A stretch of 64,000 nt of DNA from an uncultured Clostridia bacterium (GTDB lineage: Bacteria; Bacillota; Clostridia; TANB77; CAG-508), in contig CAMVJW010000001.1 of NCBI GenBank assembly GCA_947167965.1, positions 62,001 through 126,000 of the forward strand, given 5' to 3'. A model generated the notes under the pieces. It did not search any database. It worked only from the letters and a program-made list of their open reading frames with translations, and was not told the DNA's origin. Position numbers and translations under genes: made by a program. Positions 1-7,208 of the stretch are shown here, one piece after another. Position 1 is the first letter of the stretch. Every line of letters begins with the position of its first letter.

Positions 1-32
1 TAGACTTAGAAGAAATGTCAAATAAAGAATAA
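1..32 (+). CDS. Possible 3' end of an upstream gene (partial)
   Basis: Reading frame 3 is open from the left edge and ends at a TAA at 30-32, giving the C-terminal residues DLEEMSNKE. A stem-loop follows at 54-100, as expected after a gene end. Too little is visible to name a product. The other two forward frames close earlier or carry several stops. Confidence 0.3.
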   Translation, partial: DLEEMSNKE

Positions 33-53
33 TAATTACTTTTTTAAAATATA

Positions 54-122
54 AATACCGAAGAATTATTTCATAAATTATGTTATAGTTCTTCGGTATT
101 ATTATTATATAGTTCTTTTTTT
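54..122 (+). terminator. Terminator-like stem-loop
   Basis: A 12-bp inverted repeat (aataccgaagaa at 54-65 with ttcttcggtatt at 89-100) is followed, after about 15 nt, by a T tract at 116-124. The T tract is not immediately adjacent, so termination strength is uncertain. It separates the upstream gene from the SpoVB-like gene. Confidence 0.45.
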
Positions 123-146
123 TTATTTTATTTAATATTATCTAAT

Positions 147-1482
147 ATGAGAAAAATTAAAATCTTTTTATTTAACACATTATTAATTTCAATAAGTACA
201 TTTATATTGCAAATTTTAAAACTAATTTTTAATATTTATATATCAAATCGAATATCACGTGAAGCATTAGGGGTTTTCCAGCTAGTTATGACAATATATA
301 TGTTTGGAATAACAATTGCAGCTTCTCGGTGTAAATTTAGCAACTACTCGTATTGTATCAGAAGAAATAGCTACCCCAACAAATTCAAATATACAAAAAG
401 CTACAATCAAAAATATTATTATTAGTTTAATTTTAGGCTCTATGGCTGGAATAATATTTGTTTTATGTGGTTCATTTATTTCAGAACAATGGTTACACAA
501 TCAAATACATAAAGATATAATATATTTAATTGCAATAGCTTTGCCTATGATATCGGTTTCAAGCTGTATTTCGGGTTATTTTACTGCAATTAGAAAAATA
601 TACCATTCTTTGATTGCTAATTTTTTAGAATATGGTGTTAAATTTGTTTTAACAATTTTTTTATTAAAAAAATACATTCCTACAGGAAATATAAATAATA
701 TTTGTTTTGCTCTAATTTTAGGAGATGTAGTCTCTGAAGTAATATCTTTTACATATAATATACTCTTTTTAGTTATCAGTTTAAATAAATTTAGTATGAT
801 TAATAATAGATTTAAAGATAGTTATTTATATAGAATCTTACGTATTCTTTTCCCTGTTGCATTTACTTCTTATATACGTTCTGGGCTTTCTACAATAAAG
901 CAATTTCTAATTCCATCTAGTTTAGAAAAAAGTGGATTAAATTATGATAAATCACTAGCAAATTATGGAACGATTACAGGAATGGTAATGCCTATTATTA
1001 TATTTCCATCAACAATTTTTTCTGCAATTTCAACCATATTAGTTCCAGAATTTTCTAGGCTAAATATAAGAAAAGAATATTCTAAAATAAAAAAATATAC
1101 TTTTAAATTACTTAAAATATCCTTATTTTCTTCTATTTTAATTGCTATAGTTTTCTTATTTTTTGGAAATAATCTGGCTTTAAAAATTTATAAAGATTTA
1201 ACTATTGGAAATTATTTAAAGATATTTGCATTTTTAGCACCTTTAATATATATAGATATTATAATTGATGGCATTCTAAAAGGATTAGATGCACAAGTAA
1301 GTGTTTTATTTATAAATATAATTGATTTAATAATAAGCATATTTTTTATAACTATTTTTGTCCCAGTTCTTGGAATTACAGGTTTTATTTTATCAATTTT
1401 TATAAGTGAATTAATTAATTTTACATTAAGTCTAGCTAAACTATTAAAAACAATTTCTAAACCAAAAATAAGAAAGTGTTAA
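147..1482 (+). CDS. SpoVB/MurJ-like polysaccharide flippase (MATE-type), read through a +1 shift at CGG
   Basis: Multi-pass membrane protein of the SpoVB/MurJ oligosaccharide-lipid flippase superfamily. In sporulating bacteria such proteins move lipid-linked precursors for cortex peptidoglycan or envelope polymers. The frame starting at 147 encodes the N-terminal helices to residue 60 (ending FGITIAAS). It then meets an in-frame CGG at 327-329 and would run into unrelated residues and a stop. Skipping the C gives glycine 61 and continues GVNLATTRIVSEE, exactly as this family does, to a stop at 1480-1482: 444 aa, normal for the family. No clear Shine-Dalgarno precedes ATG 147, which follows an AT-rich leader. 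The terminator at 1467-1503 overlaps the stop. Family assignment is firm; whether it is spoVB itself or a paralogue is not. Confidence 0.75.
327..329 (+). other. In-frame CGG recoding site 1 (spoVB-like)
   Basis: Zero-frame codon 61 is CGG, preceded by TCT and followed by T. Reading resumes correctly at GGT 328-330. See the CGG finding for the comparison of all seven sites. Confidence 0.8.
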
Positions 1483-1503
1483 ATACTACTTTCTTATTTT
1501 TTA
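1467..1503. terminator. Bidirectional terminator between the spoVB-like gene and rlmN
   Basis: An 11-bp perfect stem (aataagaaagt 1467-1477, actttcttatt 1488-1498) with a T run after it on both strands. It overlaps the stop codon of the forward gene and lies just past the end of rlmN on the reverse strand. Confidence 0.8.
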
Positions 1504-1507
1504 TACT

Positions 1508-2533
1508 TTATTTTAAATTTTTTCTTCTTAATTGTCCACATGCTGCATCAATATCAGAACCTAATTCTCTTCTTATTGTTGCCACTATTCCATGATCATT
1601 TAAATAATCTCTAAACTTTATTATATTTTCATTATTTGTTTTTTCAAAACTTCCATTTTCGATTTTATTTATTGGAATTAAATTTACATGACATATCATT
1701 CCATGTAAAAGTTTTACTAATCTTTTAGCATCATCTAAATTATCATTATTATCTTTTGCTAAGGCATATTCAAAAGAGATTCTTCTATTTGTTTTAGATA
1801 TATAATCTTTACATGCTTTAATCAATTCTTCAATGTTATATTTATTGTTTATTGGCATCATTTTGCTTCTCTGTTCGTCTGTTGTAGCATGTAGTGAAAT
1901 TGATAATGTACATTGAATATTTTCTTCAGCTAATTGATATATTTTAGGTACAATCCCACTTGTTGAAATACTTATATGTCTTGCTCCAATATTGATTCCT
2001 TTAGGATTATTAATAATTCTTATAGCATTTACAACATTGTCATAATTGTCCATAGGTTCCCCTATTCCCATAAATACAACATTTGAAATTTTAATATTTT
2101 CATCTCTCTCTACTGATAAAATCTGCTCTACAATCTCTCCACTAGTTAAACTTCTTACAAACGCTATTCCTGTTGATGCGCAAAACTTACACCCCATTTT
2201 ACATCCTACTTGTGAAGATACGCATAAACTATATCCGTGATGATATTTCATAAGTACAGTTTCTATTGCATTTCCATCAAGTATGTCAAATAAGTATTTT
2301 ATTGTTCCGTCTGAAGCTATTTGTTTTTTTAGTATTTTAAATATACCTAAAGTATAGTTATTGTTAAGCTTTTCTCTTAATTCAATAGATAAATTTGTCA
2401 TTTCATTAAAAGATATTACCTTTTCTTGATATATCCATTTAAAAATCTGCTCAGCTCTAAACTTTTTTTCACCAATGTTTTCTAATTCAATTTTTAATTC
2501 TTCTAAATCAAAATCTTTTATATTTTTTAACAT
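1508..2533 (-). CDS. rlmN: Dual-specificity 23S rRNA/tRNA (adenine-C2) methyltransferase RlmN
   Basis: Radical SAM enzyme that methylates C2 of A2503 in 23S rRNA and A37 in some tRNAs, supporting decoding fidelity. The 341-aa product has the full family length. The radical-SAM cluster motif C111-x3-C115-x2-C118 lies in QVGCKMGCKFCAST. The methyl-carrying cysteine is in the C-terminal ACGQLR segment (C332), and the GEPMDNY motif follows the cluster. An AAGGA sequence lies 11 nt before the ATG. It sits 67 nt downstream of the TrpB2-type gene with its own candidate promoter at 2570-2598, and ends at the bidirectional terminator. Confidence 0.95.
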   Translation of the reverse strand: MLKNIKDFDLEELKIELENIGEKKFRAEQIFKWIYQEKVISFNEMTNLSIELREKLNNNYTLGIFKILKKQIASDGTIKYLFDILDGNAIETVLMKYHHGYSLCVSSQVGCKMGCKFCASTGIAFVRSLTSGEIVEQILSVERDENIKISNVVFMGIGEPMDNYDNVVNAIRIINNPKGINIGARHISISTSGIVPKIYQLAEENIQCTLSISLHATTDEQRSKMMPINNKYNIEELIKACKDYISKTNRRISFEYALAKDNNDNLDDAKRLVKLLHGMICHVNLIPINKIENGSFEKTNNENIIKFRDYLNDHGIVATIRRELGSDIDAACGQLRRKNLK

Positions 2534-2569
2534 TTTAAATTTATTCCTTAATTATTCTAAATATTGTTT

Positions 2570-2598
2570 ATTTTACCATATCTTCTAATTAAATTCAA
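2570..2598 (-). promoter_or_regulatory. Candidate sigma-A promoter for rlmN
   Basis: On the minus strand, TTGAAT (2598-2593), a 17-bp spacer, and TAAAAT (2575-2570), ending 36 nt before the rlmN start codon. Confidence 0.45.
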
Positions 2599-2600
2599 TG

Positions 2601-3962
2601 TTATATATTAGGAAAATAGTTATTTAGCTCTTCATCTGTTGGAATATAATCAGTCATTGTATTATCCAAATAAGATGCATATGCGGTCATATCAAAATAT
2701 CCTGTTCCTGTTAATCCAAATAAAATTGTTTTTTCTTCTCCAGTTTCTTTACATTTTAAAGCCTCATCAATAGCAACCTTTATAGCATGAGAAGATTCTG
2801 GTGCTGGGAAAATTGTTTCTTTTTGTGCAAATAAAATAGCTGCCTTAAATACATCATTTTGTTTAGCTGAAACCGCTTCCATATAACCATCGTGATACAA
2901 TTTAGAGATTATCGGAGACATTCCATGATATCTTAGCCCGCCTGCATGATTAGGTGATGGTATAAAATCACAACCTAATGTATACATTTTTGCAAGTGGT
3001 GTCATTTTTCCTGTATCACAATAATCATAAGTATATTTTCCTCTTGTTAGAGATGGACAAGATGCAGGCTCAACAGCAACTATTCTAGGATTATGTATTC
3101 CTTTTATTTTATCTCTCATAAATGGCGCTATAAGCCCACCTAAATTAGAGCCTCCTCCTGCACAACCTATAATTATGTCAGGGTAATCTTCTAATATTTT
3201 AAATGCTGTTTCACATTCTAATCCTATTATTGATTGATGTAATAAAACTTGATTTAATACAGATCCTAAAACATATTTTGAATTAGGTGTTGTTACAGCT
3301 CTTTCAACTGCTTCTGAAATTGCACATCCTAAACTTCCTGTTGTATTTGGATGTGTCTTTAATATTTTTCTTCCTACATCTGTAGTATTGCTTGGGCTAG
3401 CTATTACTTCAGCTCCAAAAGTTCTCATTATATCTTTTCTAAATGGTTTTTGCTCATAAGATCCTTTTACCATATATACAGATAATGGTATCCCAAAGTA
3501 ACTACAAGCTTCAGATAAAGCTGTCCCCCATTGTCCTGCTCCTGTTTCTGTTGTAAGGTGCTTTATTCCTTCTTGCTTTGCATAATATACTTGTGCAATA
3601 GCAGAATTTAGTTTATGACTTCCTGATGTGTTATTTCCTTCAAATTTATAATAAATTTTTGCTGGAGTATCAAGATATTTTTCAAGATTATATGCTCTTA
3701 CTAATGGAGATGGTCTATATATTCTATACATTTCTTGTACTTCTCTTGGAATATCAAAATATCTTGTTTTATTATCAAGTTCTTGCTTTGCTAGTTCTTT
3801 ACAAAATACTGGTAATAAATCTTCTAAAGTTGCCTCCTTTTTTGTTACAGGATTAAGCATTGGCTCAGGTAATTCTTTCATATCTGCTCTTAAATTGTAA
3901 TATTGTTTAGGCATTTGATCCTCTGTTAAATATAATCTATATGGACTTTGTTTTTTACTCAT
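2601..3962 (-). CDS. trpB: TrpB2-type tryptophan synthase beta chain
   Basis: PLP-dependent beta-replacement enzyme joining indole and L-serine to tryptophan. The 453-aa length and N-terminal insertion are typical of the TrpB2 class, which usually works without a nearby trpA; none is in this window. Visible motifs: the PLP lysine K117 in NTSGSHKLNSA and the phosphate-binding loop CAGGGSNLGG. Start choice: ATG 3962 is preceded by AAAGGAAG at good spacing; the upstream in-frame ATG at 3980 overlaps that ribosome binding site. Upstream lies a full Trp-leader attenuator (4160-4317), independent support for a role in tryptophan supply. Other PLP beta-family enzymes are less likely. Confidence 0.88.
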   Translation of the reverse strand: MSKKQSPYRLYLTEDQMPKQYYNLRADMKELPEPMLNPVTKKEATLEDLLPVFCKELAKQELDNKTRYFDIPREVQEMYRIYRPSPLVRAYNLEKYLDTPAKIYYKFEGNNTSGSHKLNSAIAQVYYAKQEGIKHLTTETGAGQWGTALSEACSYFGIPLSVYMVKGSYEQKPFRKDIMRTFGAEVIASPSNTTDVGRKILKTHPNTTGSLGCAISEAVERAVTTPNSKYVLGSVLNQVLLHQSIIGLECETAFKILEDYPDIIIGCAGGGSNLGGLIAPFMRDKIKGIHNPRIVAVEPASCPSLTRGKYTYDYCDTGKMTPLAKMYTLGCDFIPSPNHAGGLRYHGMSPIISKLYHDGYMEAVSAKQNDVFKAAILFAQKETIFPAPESSHAIKVAIDEALKCKETGEEKTILFGLTGTGYFDMTAYASYLDNTMTDYIPTDEELNNYFPNI

Positions 3963-4008
3963 AATTATTCTTCCTTTCATTATTTAATTCTTTTATTAAT
4001 ATACTAGT

Positions 4009-4068
4009 TTAATCTATTATCAACCAGTAAAGTTTATATCTATTTTTAATAAAGTTTTCTTGCTTCAT
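4009..4068 (-). CDS. 19-aa leader ORF before trpB
   Basis: A short ORF encodes MKQENFIKNRYKLYWLIID, with a near-perfect AAGGAGG six bases before the ATG. It has one Trp codon (residue 15) and ends 46 nt before the trpB start. It lies after the attenuator terminators, so it is transcribed only after read-through. It may be a second leader peptide or a coupling cistron. No homologue is recognised, so translation is inferred only from the ribosome binding site. Confidence 0.5.
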   Translation of the reverse strand: MKQENFIKNRYKLYWLIID

Positions 4069-4086
4069 ATTTTCCTCCTTGTAAAA

Positions 4087-4118
4087 CAAAAAACAGAAGT
4101 AATCTTTTTCTACTTCTG
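4087..4118 (-). terminator. Second terminator hairpin in the trpB leader
   Basis: On the minus strand, cagaagta (4118-4111) pairs with tacttctg (4101-4094) across a 9-nt loop and is followed by TTTTTTGTTTT. It lies between the attenuator and the 19-aa ORF, so two hairpins must be passed before trpB. A T run also follows on the plus strand. Confidence 0.65.
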
Positions 4119-4159
4119 CCTTTTTATAGTTATAAATTATAAAGATACCTTTAAAATAT

Positions 4160-4204
4160 AAAAAAAACACAAGTATTGGTATTTAATTATCACCTATACT
4201 TGTG
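4160..4204 (-). terminator. Trp attenuator terminator (segments 3:4)
   Basis: On the minus strand, cacaagtat (4204-4196) pairs with atacttgtg (4176-4168), extended past one mismatch by ggt/acc, then a run of eight T. It starts 33 nt after the stop codon of the 26-aa Trp leader peptide. It is the terminator arm of a classical transcription attenuator. Confidence 0.85.
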
Positions 4205-4273
4205 CTATCTTTTTTATATTTAAATTTATAGCATGATTAAATAGTACGGGTGATTTCAAATTTATCCCATACT
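4189..4273 (-). promoter_or_regulatory. Alternative pairing segments 1-2-3 of the Trp attenuator
   Basis: Segment 1, agtatggg (4273-4266), lies over the second Trp codon of the leader ORF and can pair with cccgtact inside segment 2 (4250-4243), eight base pairs with one G-U. Segment 2, atcacccgtact (4254-4243), can instead pair with segment 3, agtataggtgat (4200-4189), with 11 pairs and one mismatch. Segment 3 is the 5' arm of the terminator. A ribosome stalled at the Trp codons would cover segment 1, free segment 2 to pair with 3, and prevent termination. This is the same logic as enterobacterial trp attenuation. Pairings are read directly; the mechanism is inferred. Confidence 0.75.
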
Positions 4274-4317
4274 TGTTGCCAGTTATTAAATTTAATAATA
4301 CTAGCTACTTTAATCAT
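4237..4317 (-). CDS. Trp leader peptide (26 aa)
   Basis: The ORF encodes a peptide ending FNNWQQVWDKFEITRTI, with Trp at residues 13 and 17 (TGG CAA CAA GTA TGG), a high Trp density. AGGAGA lies six bases before the ATG, and a near-consensus promoter lies 35 nt upstream. The Trp codons overlap attenuator segment 1. This is a sensor for charged tRNA-Trp, not a functional protein. No T-box elements are seen. Confidence 0.8.
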   Translation of the reverse strand: MIKVASIIKFNNWQQVWDKFEITRTI

Positions 4318-4351
4318 GTTCTTTCTCCTATCTTTATTTTATTAGTTTTAA

Positions 4352-4380
4352 ATTTTAGACTAATATTTTAGTTTTGTCAA
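4352..4380 (-). promoter_or_regulatory. Promoter of the Trp leader/trpB unit
   Basis: Minus-strand TTGACA (4380-4375), a 17-bp spacer and TAAAAT (4357-4352). It sits upstream of the leader peptide ribosome binding site at 4329-4324. Confidence 0.8.
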
Positions 4381-4425
4381 TACTTTTTTATAAATTCACC
4401 AAATTTACTAAACTTTTAATTATTT

Positions 4426-5094
4426 TTAATGTAAATCTTTTTTTATTGTTAATTTATATCCACCTACATCATTTACTCTGATATTTGCATTTAATGCATT
4501 AAATTTTTCATTTAAATATGAAATATACATAGGAACTATTCCATTATTTACTTTTTTATTTTCCCATATTATTTCTTGTAACTCAGCTTCACTAATTTTT
4601 GTCTCTGGATTTTTTAAAAATAATTCTAAAATGTCACATTCTTGTTTATTAAGATTTAAAGCCACATTATCTTTTAAAATCTGTGACTTTTCTTTATTAA
4701 AAACAATATTTCCTATTACAAATTTATTATTATATTCTTCTTTTCTTGTTACTAATCTTATTCTAGCAATTAATTCTTCCTTTTCAAATGGTTTTGTAAT
4801 ATAATCATTTGCTCCAATATCCAAACCCTTAACCTTATCATCTACTAAACTTTTTGCTGTTAATATTATAATTGGTGTGCTTATATTTAAATTTCTAATA
4901 TTTCTTACAACCTCGAATCCGTTCATTATTGGCATCATCACATCTAGAATTATACAATCATATTTATTCTTTTTTACTCTTTCTAGTGCATCTTTTCCAT
5001 TAAAAACTATTTCTACCTCATAATTATTATTTTCAAGTATTGCTCCTACAGCCTCTGCTAATTCTTCTACATCATCAGCAAGTAAAATTTTCAT
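4426..5094 (-). CDS. OmpR/PhoB-family response regulator
   Basis: 222 aa. The N-terminal receiver domain (1-115) has the acidic pocket LLADD, the phosphoacceptor D51 in ILDVMMP, the conserved T in IIILTAKS and the lysine in ITKPF. The C-terminal winged-helix domain (about 130-220) should bind DNA. No sensor kinase is adjacent, so it is an orphan here. It follows the small alarmone synthetase by 28 nt, suggesting co-transcription. Its target genes cannot be told from the sequence. Confidence 0.9.
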   Translation of the reverse strand: MKILLADDVEELAEAVGAILENNNYEVEIVFNGKDALERVKKNKYDCIILDVMMPIMNGFEVVRNIRNLNISTPIIILTAKSLVDDKVKGLDIGANDYITKPFEKEELIARIRLVTRKEEYNNKFVIGNIVFNKEKSQILKDNVALNLNKQECDILELFLKNPETKISEAELQEIIWENKKVNNGIVPMYISYLNEKFNALNANIRVNDVGGYKLTIKKDLH

Positions 5095-5122
5095 TATAAT
5101 TCAAATCCTTTCATCAGTATTT

Positions 5123-5725
5123 TTATCCTTTATTTATCATATTTCTAATTGCTATCATATTTATATCTGTTGTAGCTATCTGTTCTGCACATTTTTTCAA
5201 TTCTTCTACTATCATTTTTTGATTTTGTATATTTTTTTTATATTTCATTTGATGTTCTAAACTTGCCCAAAAGTCCATTGCTATAGTTCTTATCTGTACT
5301 TCCAGAAAAATCTTGTGAACAACTCCTGCAATATTTAATGGAACTTTTAGAATTAAATGATAGCTTCTATAGCCATTTTCTTTAGGATTTTTTATATAGT
5401 CTTTTTCTTTTATTACCTTTATATCGTCATATTTTTTTATCATTTTGACAATATCATATACATCATCAGCAAAAGGACATATTATTCTAATTCCAGCAGC
5501 ATCATGTATTTTAGTTAAAGCATTTTCTAGATTCACCTCTAAACCCTTTCTTTTAAGTTTTTCTATCATACTTTCTTCTGATTTTATTCTAGATATTATG
5601 TATTCTATAGGATCTCTATCATTATGAATTTTTCTATATTTTCTAATTACCTCTAATCTTGCAGTTATTTCTTCTATAACGGCCTCTAATTCCAATATTG
5701 ATTCTTTATAAAATCCTAATTTCAA
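5123..5725 (-). CDS. Small alarmone synthetase (RelA/SpoT-domain (p)ppGpp synthetase)
   Basis: A 200-aa single-domain RelA_SpoT protein that would transfer pyrophosphate from ATP to GDP/GTP to make (p)ppGpp. Characteristic segments: DAAGIRIICPFADD, ENGYRSYHLI and EVQIRTIAMDFWASLEHQ. It lacks the hydrolase, TGS and ACT domains of long RelA. Start choice: TTG 5725 is preceded seven bases upstream by AAAGGAGG. An in-frame ATG at 5797 would add an N-terminus that does not look like the family and would place the ribosome binding site inside the gene. Coiled C-terminal residues may support oligomerisation. Confidence 0.85.
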   Translation of the reverse strand: MKLGFYKESILELEAVIEEITARLEVIRKYRKIHNDRDPIEYIISRIKSEESMIEKLKRKGLEVNLENALTKIHDAAGIRIICPFADDVYDIVKMIKKYDDIKVIKEKDYIKNPKENGYRSYHLILKVPLNIAGVVHKIFLEVQIRTIAMDFWASLEHQMKYKKNIQNQKMIVEELKKCAEQIATTDINMIAIRNMINKG

Positions 5726-5885
5726 TTTTTTATCCTCCTTTGTAATTGTTAATATTATAACTATTTTTTTATTGAAATAAGATTGAAAATTATTCATATG
5801 TTTTAAACTAATATAAATAATTCTAATGCTGAAAGTATTACACTTTAAGCTTTCAAAGATACTGAAAAGTTAGATATTTCACCTA

Positions 5886-5914
5886 TTGACAAAAAAATTA
5901 AAAATATATATTAT
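5886..5914 (+). promoter_or_regulatory. Promoter of the bactofilin-like gene
   Basis: TTGACA (5886-5891), a 17-bp spacer and TATTAT (5909-5914), about 50 nt before the start codon. It is near consensus. Confidence 0.65.
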
Positions 5915-5964
5915 ATTGTTATATTTATAATTTATAATTTATATTAATTAAGGGGGTTTTTTAT

Positions 5965-7110
5965 ATGAAAAAAGTTTTAAGCAGATTATTAATTATTACA
6001 TTAATGTTTTTTATTGTATTTTCACTGTCTAATATTTCTAGAGCAGAAGATACAATAGTACCAGAAGGATCTAAAAATGTTGCTACTGATTCTCAAAATG
6101 GTGAAGAAGAAAATTTAACAAGTCATTCTTCTAAAAATTACAATTATTTTGGAGTGGGTAAAACGAATATTAATATTACAGAGCAGGTTGAAGGTGATGT
6201 ATTTGTTGTATCTGGTGGAACTGTTACAATAGATGCTTATGTTTCAGGAAATGTCTTTGTATGTGCTCCAAATGTTGTAATTACAAACAATACTCAAATA
6301 GATGCTTCTTTATTTGTACTTTCACAAACAATGATACTTCAAGGACAAGTTGAAGGAAACGTATTTTCTATGAATGAACAATTTAATTTAGAAAATGCAA
6401 GTTACATTAAATATAGTTTATTCTTGTTTAGTCAGAAAGCTAAAATTGATGGATTTATTAATAGTGATGCAAATATTTCTTCTGAAAAATTAGAAGTTTC
6501 TAATAGTACTCAAATTGATGGAGATTTAAATTATTCTGCAAAAGAAAAAGTTAACCTAAGTGAAAGCACTGTTGCTGGAAATGTTCACTTTTTAGAAAAA
6601 ACTGAAAAAGAAAATAATCCTACAAAATCAATTATTTCAAAAGGATTATCAATCTTTTCTTATGCAATCTTTGTAGTAATTTTATTTTTACTATTAAACT
6701 GGATAAAATCAAAAATTATATATGAACATACTGAGTTTAAAAATAGCATCGGAAAATATATATTATTTGGTCTATTAGGAATATTTATTGTACCAATAGC
6801 TAGTCTTATACTTCTACTTATTAGTTTAACATCAAAATTAGGATTCTTGTTATTATTATTGTATATTCTTATGCTATATGTTTCATCACCTGTATTTATT
6901 ATTTGCTTATCAAATTTAATAGCTAAAAAGAATAATGAAGATAACACTTTCTCAATGTCAGTTCTATTTGTTATTCTTCTAAGTTTAGCTTACCAAATAA
7001 TTAAATTAATACCTGTTATAGGTACTCTTGTATCACTTGCAATTCATGTATTAGGATTTGGATTAATATTTAAAACGCTTTTACCTTCAAAAGAAAAAGT
7101 GGCAGAATAA
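5965..7110 (+). CDS. Bactofilin-like (polymer-forming) membrane protein
   Basis: 381 aa. A signal peptide (1-28, ending SRAED) is followed by a beta-helical, bactofilin-like region (about 48-215) of short repeats such as VEGDVFVVSGG, VSGNVFV, VEGNVFSM and IDGDLNY. About four transmembrane helices fill 225-375. The arrangement (exported beta-helix, then membrane domain) suggests an envelope scaffold or a membrane protein with an extracytoplasmic polymer domain. The role is unknown. AGGGGG lies nine bases before the ATG. It has its own promoter and a strong terminator. Confidence 0.7.
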   Translation: MKKVLSRLLIITLMFFIVFSLSNISRAEDTIVPEGSKNVATDSQNGEEENLTSHSSKNYNYFGVGKTNINITEQVEGDVFVVSGGTVTIDAYVSGNVFVCAPNVVITNNTQIDASLFVLSQTMILQGQVEGNVFSMNEQFNLENASYIKYSLFLFSQKAKIDGFINSDANISSEKLEVSNSTQIDGDLNYSAKEKVNLSESTVAGNVHFLEKTEKENNPTKSIISKGLSIFSYAIFVVILFLLLNWIKSKIIYEHTEFKNSIGKYILFGLLGIFIVPIASLILLLISLTSKLGFLLLLLYILMLYVSSPVFIICLSNLIAKKNNEDNTFSMSVLFVILLSLAYQIIKLIPVIGTLVSLAIHVLGFGLIFKTLLPSKEKVAE

Positions 7111-7124
7111 TAAATAATACATTA

Positions 7125-7160
7125 TATAGATTATCTATTTAGTAGATAATCTATATTTTT
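7125..7160 (+). terminator. Rho-independent terminator after the bactofilin-like gene
   Basis: A perfect 13-bp stem (tatagattatcta 7125-7137, tagataatctata 7143-7155) with a 5-nt loop is followed by five T. Confidence 0.9.
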
Positions 7161-7208
7161 AAAATATATTTTTACTACAATTAATTCGTATTTAGAAAGG
7201 CATTACCT

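Noticed and set aside
147..425. A separate 92-aa protein at the start of the spoVB-like gene
   Set aside because: Its first 60 residues continue into the family after the CGG site; the remainder is off-frame sequence.
2601..4380. A T-box riboswitch upstream of trpB
   Set aside because: No T-box antiterminator sequence or specifier loop is visible; a leader peptide with Trp codons and alternative pairings explains the region.
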